From Clostridium sp. AM49-4BH (GTDB lineage: Bacteria; Bacillota; Clostridia; Lachnospirales; Lachnospiraceae), in the NCBI RefSeq assembly GCF_003478335.1, contig NZ_QUFB01000015.1, positions 2,171 to 63,236 on the forward strand: 61,066 nt of DNA, in the 5' to 3' direction. Shown piece by piece: positions 9,835 through 18,346 of this stretch (within the stretch, counting starts at the first letter, position 1; every line of letters begins with the position of its first letter). Both the position numbers and the translations under genes were made by a program. Under the pieces are notes generated by a model. That model did not search any database and was not told the origin of the DNA. It was given only the letters and a program-made list of their open reading frames with translations.

Positions 9835-11094
9835 ATGGAAAAATGCGAAATGAAAGAAATCCATACGAAAGAGGAGTTGACAAAAGTATTTGAAGAGGAA
9901 GAAGATCTTGTGATCGTGCAGCACAAAAGGGTAGCCCGTGTATTGCTAAGGTTTGCCGGACATCTGCCGTTTCAACCACAGATCAAGGAAGTGCTTACGT
10001 TTATTCCGCTGACGGCACCGAAAAAAATTCTTGGAACACCTTGTGTGGACACGACAATGACCACGGCACGGGCAAAGGCATTGTATGTGATCGTCCGTTT
10101 ACATGAAGAGGCGCATGAAGAGGCTGTGGAAGCAGCTAAGCAGTTTGGTGCAGTACGTATTTTGCTGGTGGATTATGAAGTGTTTGCAGAGATTTCTCGG
10201 CAGGAAAATCCGCATATGGATTTCTTATGTGTGGGCTTCACGAAGTGCGGCACGACATCGCTTAGCAATGCATTACGTGAATGTCCGGAGATCGTACTTC
10301 CAAAGGGGAAGGAGACGTTCTATATGCATTGGCGTAACAAATATGATGATGCGCCGGAACGGTTCCGCCACAAATATTTTCCAGAGCAGAATCCAGATAA
10401 ATTATATGGGGATATCGAGCCGTCCTATCATGGATCGGCACGCAATGTGTATGAGTGTTTTGGACCGGAGGTCAAGCTGCTTTTTTTGGTACGACAGCCG
10501 TCGCTTGCGACGTTTTCTTATTATAAAATGTTAATGCGCAGACCGAGACATTATCGATATGTTCGCTATTATCGGGGATTTCGCCGTTATTCGGTCAAAT
10601 TATTTACCAAGTTTGCAAATGAGGAGATTTATACGGAGCGTAAAGATCGTTTTCAGTATGACAAATGGATCAATGAGTATTTGCAATACTTTCGACCGGA
10701 ACAGATCAAGGTTGTTGTGATGGAAGAACTGATGCGGAACTCCGAAGAGCAGATGAAGGAGATTCAAGAGTTTATCGGTGTGAAACATCCGATCTGTGTG
10801 GAACAAATGCCAAACAGCAATGAGGGCAGTGCTGTTTCTGCCAACTGGCTGGGGGCATATATCAATTATCGGTATTATGCGTCGATCCGTGGGCGAAAGG
10901 AAAATACGACACGCAGTAAAAAGCAAAAATTATTTTTTCGATTTGCGAGATGGGTACAGCGTTATACAACGATCGAAAATCACGACAAGATGACAGATGA
11001 ACAGAAACGTAAGATGGATGCTTTCTATAAGCCAAGTGTAGAAAGATTGGAGAAGATGACAGGGCTGCCGGTGAGAAAATTGTGGGATATTTGA
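9835..11094 (+). CDS. PAPS-dependent sulfotransferase with an N-terminal domain of unknown function
   Basis: 419 residues. From about residue 130 it is a sulfotransferase fold. The 5'-phosphosulfate loop GFTKCGTTSL is at 134-143 (the family pattern KxGTTSL), and the 3'-phosphate-binding strand and helix VRQPSLATFSYY is near 209-220. Such enzymes move sulfate from PAPS to a hydroxyl or amine of a sugar, lipid or small molecule. The first 125 residues look like a separate alpha/beta domain (ARVLLRF...GAVRILLVDYEVF) that I do not recognise. No signal peptide or membrane segment is seen, so it acts in the cytosol. PAPS would come from cysD-cysNC 2-5 kb upstream. ATG 9835 follows aaggaaac; a longer GTG-started frame would translate the leader repeat and is less likely. 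The acceptor is unknown. Confidence 0.85.
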   Translation: MEKCEMKEIHTKEELTKVFEEEEDLVIVQHKRVARVLLRFAGHLPFQPQIKEVLTFIPLTAPKKILGTPCVDTTMTTARAKALYVIVRLHEEAHEEAVEAAKQFGAVRILLVDYEVFAEISRQENPHMDFLCVGFTKCGTTSLSNALRECPEIVLPKGKETFYMHWRNKYDDAPERFRHKYFPEQNPDKLYGDIEPSYHGSARNVYECFGPEVKLLFLVRQPSLATFSYYKMLMRRPRHYRYVRYYRGFRRYSVKLFTKFANEEIYTERKDRFQYDKWINEYLQYFRPEQIKVVVMEELMRNSEEQMKEIQEFIGVKHPICVEQMPNSNEGSAVSANWLGAYINYRYYASIRGRKENTTRSKKQKLFFRFARWVQRYTTIENHDKMTDEQKRKMDAFYKPSVERLEKMTGLPVRKLWDI

Positions 11095-11215
11095 GTGTCC
11101 GCTTGCAAAACAGTGTGTAGTCATGTAAAATATACGTATACATAGAATCATATTTTGCTCGTTACGAAATATGTGAATGGGGAATAGTGGAGTCAGATCG
11201 GAGGTTTGCATTACT

Positions 11216-12115
11216 ATGGATACAAATATTTTATTAGAGAGTGGAACAAATGAATTGGAGATTTTGGAGTTTGTCGTGGACGGACATAACTATGGAATCA
11301 ATGTGGCAAAGATCCGCGAGATCATCAGTTATACAGAATTAACGCCAATCCCGAATGCACATCCTTTTGTGGAGGGAGCATTTAGTACGCGCGGAGAGAC
11401 AATTACTGTTGTCAATCTGGCGAAGTGTCTGGGAATGAATGAGCGCGAAGAGAAGAAGACAGATATGTTTTTGGTGACATCCTTTAATGGAACGAATGCC
11501 GCTTTTCATGTACATAGCGTAGTGGGGATCCATCGTGTGAATTGGTCACAGATCGTGAAGCCGGATCGTTTGATCAGTAATTCGCGAACAAGCATGATCA
11601 CAGGTATTATTAACATTGATAAGCATCTTGTGATATTGTTGGATTTTGAAAATATTGTGGCACAGATCTCACCGGAGGCAGGCATTCAGTTGTCGGATAT
11701 TGAGCGGTTAGGGTCGCGTCCAAAGAATAACAAACCGATTTTGTATGCAGAGGATTCTCAGTTTTTGAGTTTAATGATCTATGATGGACTTACGGCAGCG
11801 GGATTTACGAATCTGATGCCGTTAAATAATGGATTGGAGTTGTGGGAGCTGCTGGAGCAGTACCGTCAAGAGGGAACCTTAAAAGAGAAGGTTGCATGTG
11901 TCGTGACGGATATTGAGATGCCGCAGATGGATGGACACCGTCTGCTCAAGCTGATCAAAGAGACGCCTGCGTACAAAGATATTCCGGTCATTATTTTCTC
12001 TTCATTGATCAATGAAGAGATGCGCCACAAAGGAGAGCAGCTAGGTGCGGATGCACAGTTTTCCAAGCATGAAATGGCTGAATTTGTCAAAGAGCTGGAT
12101 CGTGTTTTGGCATAA
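11216..12115 (+). CDS. cheV: Chemotaxis coupling protein CheV (CheW domain + response regulator)
   Basis: 299 residues. An N-terminal CheW-like domain (about residues 15-150, with VDGHNYGINVAKIREII and VNLAKCLGM) links receptors to the kinase CheA. A C-terminal receiver domain (about 175-299) has the acidic pair YAEDS, the phospho-acceptor VTDIEMPQMDG and the conserved IFSSL segment. CheV helps adaptation by changing receptor-kinase coupling when phosphorylated. The cell is therefore chemotactic; no other che or flagellar operon is in the window. ATG 11216 lies 11 bases after cggagg; a longer frame from 11177 has no ribosome site. A strong terminator follows at 12128. Confidence 0.93.
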   Translation: MDTNILLESGTNELEILEFVVDGHNYGINVAKIREIISYTELTPIPNAHPFVEGAFSTRGETITVVNLAKCLGMNEREEKKTDMFLVTSFNGTNAAFHVHSVVGIHRVNWSQIVKPDRLISNSRTSMITGIINIDKHLVILLDFENIVAQISPEAGIQLSDIERLGSRPKNNKPILYAEDSQFLSLMIYDGLTAAGFTNLMPLNNGLELWELLEQYRQEGTLKEKVACVVTDIEMPQMDGHRLLKLIKETPAYKDIPVIIFSSLINEEMRHKGEQLGADAQFSKHEMAEFVKELDRVLA

Positions 12116-12127
12116 AAGATATCAGAT

Positions 12128-12196
12128 AAGAGCCTTCCGTGTATCGGGAATGTCATTCGAGCATGATGACGTTTCCGATGCACGAAGGCTCTTTTT
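12128..12196 (+). terminator. Long-stem terminator after cheV
   Basis: aagagccttccgtgtatcgg pairs with ccgatgcacgaaggctctt across a loop near 12155, with inner pairing atgtcat/atgac. A T run follows at 12191-12195. The stem of about 20 bp has a bulge. Confidence 0.85.
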
Positions 12197-12204
12197 ACAT
12201 TAAT

Positions 12205-12263
12205 CTTTATAGGAAACCGCTCACAATGTGGTGTTATGCAAAGCGCTGGCTTTGCTTTTTTAT
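12205..12263 (+). repeat. 58-bp dispersed element with its own terminator hairpin, copy 1
   Basis: It runs from ctttataggaa to the T run at 12255-12260 and contains ctcacaatgtggtgttatgc followed by the hairpin gcaaagc/gctg/gctttgc and tttttt. A near-identical copy lies in the opposite orientation at 29677-29736. Since cheV already has a terminator upstream, this may be a small RNA gene or a mobile REP-like element. Its T run overlaps the stop codon of the minus-strand protease. Confidence 0.6.
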
Positions 12264-13165
12264 AGTCTTGTTGGCGGAGTGGAAAGCATGAGGTCGCATT
12301 GAATCAGTCCCCAGCCCTGTCTCGTATGGCTGTATCCAAGATCGAGTGCGGTGTTGCGAAGGTGCAGCTTTATTTCGCGATTCGTCAGATCCGGATATTT
12401 TTCTAACAGGAGAGCGATGCATCCGGCTACGATCGGTGTTGACATAGATGTGCCGCTTTTGGCCTGATAGGAGGAGCCTGCAGCGAGACTGACAATGCGT
12501 GATCCCGGTGCTACAATATCCGGTTTTTTTATACAGCTATTGGTTGGACCGCGGCTGGAATAGTCGGAGTCAAAACGATACTGTAACGGGTCGGAAGAGC
12601 CAACGGTAATGATCTTACGGCTGTTGCCCGGTGCACCAATACTTCCGGGAGCCGGGCCATGATTTCCGGCAGCTGTGAGGACAACAAGACCGTGTTCCCA
12701 CAGAGAGTTGACACTTTTTACGAGAGGAGAGTTTTCGTCAAACTGTCGGCCGCGGGTACTGCCGATGGAAATATTAACGATGCGGATATTATATTCTTTG
12801 TAGTGCTGTAACAGCCAGTGAATGGCTTCTAAGACGTGTTCAATATGCCCTTCGCCGTTTTTGCCAAGCACTTTGATGGAATAAAAATGACATTCCGGTG
12901 CAACACCACAGTAGAGTCCGTTTGAGACGGAGCCGTTACCGGTCAAAATGCCGGTAGTGTGTGTTCCATGTCCATTGTCATCGTAATAGTGTGTTTTATG
13001 ATTGACCAGATCCAGAAAACCGGCAAGACGATATCCGCCTTCTTTAGAATAAAAATCCGGATGAAAATCAATGCCTGTATCCAATATAGCAACACCGATC
13101 CCTTGCCCGGTCAGACCGTGTTGTCTGGCATAATCTAAATGAATGATAGAAGAGACTCGGTTCAT
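12260..13165 (-). CDS. Subtilisin-family (S8) serine peptidase, intracellular type
   Basis: 301 residues with the full catalytic triad: Asp in VAILDTGID (about residue 30), His in NGHGTHTTG (about 64) and Ser in SGTSMSTPI (about 240), plus the oxyanion Asn in TAAGNHG. There is no signal peptide and no long propeptide, since the mature fold starts within 20 residues. It therefore resembles the intracellular subtilisins that degrade cytosolic proteins rather than a secreted protease. It stands alone on the minus strand, divergent from the glycerophosphotransferase gene. The start at 13165 has aaaggagggc upstream. Confidence 0.93.
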   Translation of the reverse strand: MNRVSSIIHLDYARQHGLTGQGIGVAILDTGIDFHPDFYSKEGGYRLAGFLDLVNHKTHYYDDNGHGTHTTGILTGNGSVSNGLYCGVAPECHFYSIKVLGKNGEGHIEHVLEAIHWLLQHYKEYNIRIVNISIGSTRGRQFDENSPLVKSVNSLWEHGLVVLTAAGNHGPAPGSIGAPGNSRKIITVGSSDPLQYRFDSDYSSRGPTNSCIKKPDIVAPGSRIVSLAAGSSYQAKSGTSMSTPIVAGCIALLLEKYPDLTNREIKLHLRNTALDLGYSHTRQGWGLIQCDLMLSTPPTRL

Positions 13166-13237
13166 AGAGCCCTCCTTTCGAGTGGTAATTTGTTTTCTAT
13201 TATTGTATGCATACGAGAGGTGGTACGGAAGTGGGGA

Positions 13238-13267
13238 TTTACAAGTAAAGTGATATTCTGTTAAAAT
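13238..13267 (+). promoter_or_regulatory. Sigma-A type promoter for the 13326 gene cluster
   Basis: tttaca (13238-13243), an 18-base spacer and taaaat (13262-13267), about 60 bases before the glycerophosphotransferase start. It is the best match to a housekeeping promoter in this divergent region. Confidence 0.5.
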
Positions 13268-13325
13268 ATAAAGTTAGTTGCCGGCAATGAACGTTGGCGA
13301 GTTTGGAAAGGAATAAAAAAGTCGT

Positions 13326-14450
13326 ATGAAACAGTTAGGTTACTATGTATTTGCGGGAATATATAATTTGCATCGAAAATTTGCGAAGATGCATAATAAA
13401 GTTGTACTTTTTAATGGACATAACCATGGGCTGAATGGTAATTTGGAGTTGGTGTCTGAGGAGATTACAAAACGTGATCAGGGCTGTCAGATTGTGGCAT
13501 TTAGCAAGCAGGATCTCTTTCATCCGAACGGAGGGATATGTTCTAAGATTAAGGGAATACTGTGTTTTTTTGTAAAAGTACCGTGGAATATGGCAGATGC
13601 CGGGAAGATCTTTCTCAATGACAATCTGCTTCCGCTTGCCTATATGCATACGGAGGGGCAGCAGATTATTCAGTTGTGGCATGGTGCTGGTGCGTTTAAG
13701 CGATTTGGTCTTTCTACAGAAGAAAATCCGAATGTTCGTAAACAGGTTGCTGAGGCTAATAAGCATGTGACACATCTGTTTGTCACTTCGACGCAGATCA
13801 TACCGTATTATAGTGAGGCTTTTGCCATTCCGACAGATCGCATTTATGCAACGGGCATTCCGGTTTTGGATGCGTATTTTGATGAAGAGGACAAGAAAAG
13901 ACGAGCAGAGAATGTATATCGTCAGTATCCGGTCCTTCGTGATAAAAAGGTATTATTGTATGCGCCGACGTTTCGGGCAACGGCAGAGGAAAATGCACAA
14001 TTATTGGAAAAATTTGACATTGCAAAAATCTGTCAGACACTTGGAGATGATTGGTATGTTCTTGTTAAACTTCATCCGAAATTTCCGTCAGAAAATATTA
14101 CCTTGCATGAACATTGCCTGAATATGACAGACTATAGTGATATAACAGATCTTTATATGGTCGCAGATTGTTTGGTCACAGATTATTCTTCAACCGTTGT
14201 GGAATATGTGCTTTTAGATAAGCCGATTATATTATTTGCCTATGACCTTGACAAATATGACCGCGGTTTTTATCGTGACTATCGTTCGACGGTTCCGGGT
14301 GATATTGCATATTCGACAGAAGAACTTTTGCAGCTTTTGCAAAAAAATGTGGATAATGCTCAAAAACGCCAAGATTTTGCCAAATTACAGTATGATTATA
14401 TAGAAGGCGGATCTCTTGACAGAGTATTTGCAATATTACAGAAAGAGTAG
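13326..14450 (+). CDS. CDP-glycerol glycerophosphotransferase family protein (TagB/TagF-like)
   Basis: 374 residues, the length of a minimal TagB/TagF-type GT-B transferase that adds glycerol phosphate from CDP-glycerol to a surface polymer. Typical motifs are LWHGAGAFKRFG (about residue 117, the family's WHG motif), TGIPVLDAYF, LYAPTFR (about 220), KLHPKF (about 250) and DCLVTDYSSTVVEY (about 282). No signal peptide is seen; a cytosolic, membrane-face enzyme is expected. It begins a same-strand cluster with a secreted FN3 protein, a second family member and a GNAT. A teichoic-like or other phosphoglycerol polymer is inferred. The polymer itself and the CDP-glycerol synthase (TagD) are not in the window. 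Confidence 0.88.
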   Translation: MKQLGYYVFAGIYNLHRKFAKMHNKVVLFNGHNHGLNGNLELVSEEITKRDQGCQIVAFSKQDLFHPNGGICSKIKGILCFFVKVPWNMADAGKIFLNDNLLPLAYMHTEGQQIIQLWHGAGAFKRFGLSTEENPNVRKQVAEANKHVTHLFVTSTQIIPYYSEAFAIPTDRIYATGIPVLDAYFDEEDKKRRAENVYRQYPVLRDKKVLLYAPTFRATAEENAQLLEKFDIAKICQTLGDDWYVLVKLHPKFPSENITLHEHCLNMTDYSDITDLYMVADCLVTDYSSTVVEYVLLDKPIILFAYDLDKYDRGFYRDYRSTVPGDIAYSTEELLQLLQKNVDNAQKRQDFAKLQYDYIEGGSLDRVFAILQKE

Positions 14451-14470
14451 AGCATGGAGGATGAAGCATT

Positions 14471-16444
14471 ATGTTACAGTTGTTTGACAGCATCAGAAAA
14501 CGGAAAGCCAGAATAGCGGTTATGATCGTTGCTGCACTTGTCTGCAGTCTTTTGGGAGGGTTTACGGCTGCCCCAATGGCAAAGGCAGAGGAGACCGGCG
14601 AGGAAATCTATACACCGGATAGAGTAGATTTGATCGCACCGGTGGAGGGTGCTGTATTTTTGGAAGAGAAAGATGTGCTGACCGGGTTGGAAGTAACAGA
14701 AACGACCACGGACTCGATCACGGTAGCATGGGATGAAATGCCCGGAATGACATCGTATCTTGTGTATTATTATGATTTTGAGAAGTCTGCTTATGTTTTT
14801 TTAGATGAGACGAAAGAGCAGAAATATACGTGGAAAGACCGAAAAGCCGGTGATGAATTTTATATCACAGTGTGTGCCTATCGTCAGTCAAGCGGAGAAC
14901 AGAGCCACTTTGCAGAACCGGTTCACACGTTTACCCGGCCGGAAGCACTTACGACATTTTCGATCATAAAAAATGCTTCCACATCGATCACACTTGGCTG
15001 GGAGAAGGTGGAGAGTGCGACCGGATATTTGATCTACCGCACAGAGGCAAATGGCGTAGAAACAAAAGTAGGAAGCACAACGACATTAGAATATAAGGAT
15101 ACCGGCTTGAAATCGGGTGTCACATACCGTTATCGCATTCGAACCTATTTTGCAGACGAGGAAAACACCGGAGAATATTCGGAGCAGATTTCGACCACGA
15201 CGAATCCTGCCAAACCGTCCATGAAGCTTCGTGCCGGAAATGGCCGGGTAAAGCTCACGTGGACAGCGGTAAATGGTGCGACAGGATACCGTATTTATCA
15301 GTTTAATGGTTCACAGGCGGTTCTTATAGCTGATTTGAAAGAAAAATCTACGGTCCGTTATCTTCGTACCGGACTCAAAAACGGTACCAAATATTATTAC
15401 ACGATGACAGCATACCGCACCTATAAAGAGAAAGATTATGAGAGCAGCAAGGCGACGAAGAGCGGCGTCAAACCGATTGCTGTAGCAAAGACGAGTACCG
15501 GTGCCAAGCTGTATAAATCGAAAAAGGCTTTTTTGAGATCGGCAGCAGTTAAGGCGTGCAGTTTTGTAAAGAAACAGTTAAACTATGCAAAGAGTATCGT
15601 TTTGCCGGGAATGACAAATACTAACGTTTTGGAATTTGGAAGTAAAACAATGGTACCGCAGGGAATGACGTTTGCCGGCTCGTATTTACTCGTCAGTGCT
15701 TATGACAGCAAGAGAATCGATAATTCCGTGGTATATGTTATGAGCAGATCCAGTAAAAAACTGTTGACGACAGTTGTATTGCCAAATAAGACACATGCGG
15801 GTGGTCTTGCTTATGACGGGCGTAATCTTTGGATATGCCAGTCGACATATCTGCGCAGCATATCGTTTGCTCAGATCAAAAAAGCGGCGGTTGCTAAAAA
15901 GAAATATTTAGAGATTAAGGCGTATGGGACCAAGAATGCGTTAGGGCAGCAGGCGGCTGCGGTAACGTATTATAAGGGACTTTTGTGGGTGGCTTCGTAT
16001 AGCGAAAGTAATTCCGGCTATTTGGGCTCCTATCGGATCGCAGACAAGACCGGTAAGCCGGTGCTTACCGTATGTGGGCGTATTAAGCTTCCTAACCGTG
16101 TACAGGGATTAACGTTTACTTCGAATGGACGATTGATCCTGTCGAGATCTTGTCAGACCAATTCGACGAAACGAGGCTATCTGCATCAGATGGATGTGTA
16201 CAAACCGAATCTGAAAAAAGCAAGAGCCGGTAAGATCACACTTGGCAAACGCAATAAAGTGATCAATATGCCGTCGATGAATGAGGAGATTGCGGTAAGT
16301 GGTAAGTATTTATATGTAAATTTTGAATCGGTACAGTTTACTTCAGCTACGAAGCGGGTTGACCGGATCTGTGCTTTTAAGGTGGCTGCTGTGACAAAAA
16401 AGGAAAAGGCAAAGAAAAGTACGAAGAAAAGAACGAAGAAGTAA
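14471..16444 (+). CDS. Secreted protein with three FN3-like domains and a propeller-like C-terminal half
   Basis: 657 residues. The N-terminal signal peptide has a basic start (RKRKAR), a hydrophobic core near residues 16-33 and a likely cut after APMAKA. Three fibronectin type III-like repeats follow at about 70-155, 160-245 and 250-335; each has an ITVAW/ITLGW/VKLTW strand and a GYLIYR-type strand. Residues of about 370-630 form repeated WICQS/LWVASYS/SGKYLYVNF strands that suggest a beta-propeller. The tail is lysine-rich (KKSTKKRTKK). No LPXTG or membrane anchor is seen. It lies 20 bases after one glycerophosphotransferase and 75 before another, so it may be an exported surface protein acting with their polymer. 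No enzymatic motif was found. Confidence 0.8.
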   Translation: MLQLFDSIRKRKARIAVMIVAALVCSLLGGFTAAPMAKAEETGEEIYTPDRVDLIAPVEGAVFLEEKDVLTGLEVTETTTDSITVAWDEMPGMTSYLVYYYDFEKSAYVFLDETKEQKYTWKDRKAGDEFYITVCAYRQSSGEQSHFAEPVHTFTRPEALTTFSIIKNASTSITLGWEKVESATGYLIYRTEANGVETKVGSTTTLEYKDTGLKSGVTYRYRIRTYFADEENTGEYSEQISTTTNPAKPSMKLRAGNGRVKLTWTAVNGATGYRIYQFNGSQAVLIADLKEKSTVRYLRTGLKNGTKYYYTMTAYRTYKEKDYESSKATKSGVKPIAVAKTSTGAKLYKSKKAFLRSAAVKACSFVKKQLNYAKSIVLPGMTNTNVLEFGSKTMVPQGMTFAGSYLLVSAYDSKRIDNSVVYVMSRSSKKLLTTVVLPNKTHAGGLAYDGRNLWICQSTYLRSISFAQIKKAAVAKKKYLEIKAYGTKNALGQQAAAVTYYKGLLWVASYSESNSGYLGSYRIADKTGKPVLTVCGRIKLPNRVQGLTFTSNGRLILSRSCQTNSTKRGYLHQMDVYKPNLKKARAGKITLGKRNKVINMPSMNEEIAVSGKYLYVNFESVQFTSATKRVDRICAFKVAAVTKKEKAKKSTKKRTKK

Positions 16445-16519
16445 TATGGAGGACACCTGTAGCAGCGCGTGAAAAAATATTGATGGGCTGACAGGCTGAG
16501 AAAGGAATGGAGAGATAGC

Positions 16520-18274
16520 GTGATAAAGAATCTGCAGGCTGTTGCTGATGTGACCAAAACAGACCGATCGGTTGTCTATGAACTGACGGTATCCGGAAAG
16601 TTAAAAGGATACAAAACGACTGCGGCGAGGATGCATATGCTGCTTAGTTTTGTACAGGACATCGACGGACAAAAGAAAAAGCAACGGTATTATCCAATGT
16701 TTGTAGAATGCACAATGACTAAGGAGGGAGATTGCAAGTTTATAGGCACCTCCAAAGTGGAGTTGGCGTACGTGTTTGCGGATAAAAAAGGATTGCAGTC
16801 TGATCGGAATGTGTCGGTTTCACTTTGTTATGTGGATCAGAATATGCAGTGGCAGGAAATAGAAGTTTCAAGAAATCTGCGGGGAGAGCAGTTTTTTGAC
16901 CTATATCAGCAACCACGTGTTTTGATCAGAATAGTTAAGCGCGCGTTGTTTGGTCTGTGCACAGTGCTGCTGCCGGTATGGTTGTGTTCCGGTTGGCTTG
17001 CCTCGAAAGGAATTGGTAAGCTTAGCCCGAGAGCACAGAAAGCATCCGGTAAAAAGGCAATTTTTTATCATGCAAATGATATGGTAAAGGCGTGGACGGG
17101 ATATGATTATAGTGTTCGCGATCACAAAACCAGATATTTTGCCAGACAGTATGCTCGTGCCGTAAAACAGATCACCACGCCGGAGGGTGTGTTATTTCTG
17201 TCGGAAAGACAGGTGGATGCAGGCGGTAATCTGGACCGGGTTCGGAGTCTTTTGCAGGAAGAGGGAAAGACAGAGTTAAAAGAGTTTTTGACAACGAAGA
17301 CAGTAGATAAACTGACTTTTAGGGAACTGAAAAAAAGTGCATATCTCGCAGCGGGGGCAAAGGTGATCGTTTTAGAAGATTTTGTGCCGCAGCTAGGGGC
17401 ACTCAACGTCAGACAGGAGACTGAGGTGCTGCAATTGTGGCATGCCTGTGGCGCATTTAAGCTGTTTGGGTTGTCAGAGCTTGGGCTTACGGATCTGGCA
17501 CAGAATACGAGAAATCATAGAACATATACACGGGCGATCGTCAGTGGATCTGCAATGGCACCGTTTTACAGTGAAGCCTTTGGTATGCACATTAATAATA
17601 TTCGTCAGACAGGCATACCACGTACCGATGTATTTTTTGATGAGGATTATCGCAAAGAAACGGTTGCGGCTCTTTATGAGCGTTATCCGCAGTGGAAAGA
17701 CAAAAAAATCGTGCTCTTTGCACCGACTTTTCGTGGAAGTGGTAATAAAACGGCGTTTTATCCGATGGAACGATTTCCAATCGATCTTGTGATGAATGCA
17801 TTACCGCCGGATACCGTGTTGCTTGTAAAGCAGCATCCTTTCGTACGTTCCGATCTTTCGATGTACCGGGAATGCGATTTTGCAGATCGTCTCTTTGATC
17901 TGACCGGCAAAGAAAATATTAATGATCTGTTATTTATCACCGATCTGTTGGTGACAGACTATAGCTCGTCTATTTTTGAGGCAGCATTGATAGATATTCC
18001 AATGATCTTTTATGCGTTTGATCTTGAGGAGTATTTGAGAGAGAGAGATCTTTATTTTGATTTCGCAGAGTTTGTACCGGGTGAGATCGTAGAAGATCTG
18101 CAGACGCTGATAAGTAGGATGAAGGAAGTACTTATCAGTCCGGCGAAAACTTCTGTGGATGATTCTTTTCGTCAATTTTTCTTAGGCCTGTTGGATGGCA
18201 GTTCCACACGCCGGACGACAGATCTGATCTATGACATGTTAGATGGTACGGATCAGCCGACATATATTAACTAG
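16520..18274 (+). CDS. CDP-glycerol glycerophosphotransferase family protein with N-terminal extension
   Basis: 584 residues. The C-terminal ~370 residues repeat the motifs of the gene at 13326: LWHACGAFKLFG, TGIPRTDVFF, LFAPTFRGS, VKQHPFV and TDLLVTDYSSSIFE. It is thus a second TagB/TagF-like transferase. The first ~130 residues are a beta-rich accessory domain, followed by a hydrophobic stretch near residues 135-160 (FGLCTVLLPVWLCSGWL) that probably attaches it to the membrane. In this paralogue the usual glycine of WHG is alanine (WHACG). Start GTG 16520 is preceded by ggagag. It probably works with the 374-residue paralogue on the same polymer, for example as chain primer versus polymerase; this is inference. 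Confidence 0.85.
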   Translation: MIKNLQAVADVTKTDRSVVYELTVSGKLKGYKTTAARMHMLLSFVQDIDGQKKKQRYYPMFVECTMTKEGDCKFIGTSKVELAYVFADKKGLQSDRNVSVSLCYVDQNMQWQEIEVSRNLRGEQFFDLYQQPRVLIRIVKRALFGLCTVLLPVWLCSGWLASKGIGKLSPRAQKASGKKAIFYHANDMVKAWTGYDYSVRDHKTRYFARQYARAVKQITTPEGVLFLSERQVDAGGNLDRVRSLLQEEGKTELKEFLTTKTVDKLTFRELKKSAYLAAGAKVIVLEDFVPQLGALNVRQETEVLQLWHACGAFKLFGLSELGLTDLAQNTRNHRTYTRAIVSGSAMAPFYSEAFGMHINNIRQTGIPRTDVFFDEDYRKETVAALYERYPQWKDKKIVLFAPTFRGSGNKTAFYPMERFPIDLVMNALPPDTVLLVKQHPFVRSDLSMYRECDFADRLFDLTGKENINDLLFITDLLVTDYSSSIFEAALIDIPMIFYAFDLEEYLRERDLYFDFAEFVPGEIVEDLQTLISRMKEVLISPAKTSVDDSFRQFFLGLLDGSSTRRTTDLIYDMLDGTDQPTYIN

Positions 18275-18346
18275 CGAAGCAATGATGTGCCTGCGGCAGG
18301 ATGAAATTGTTATCAGTCTGCGGGAACGGAAAGGAATGTGGGATTC

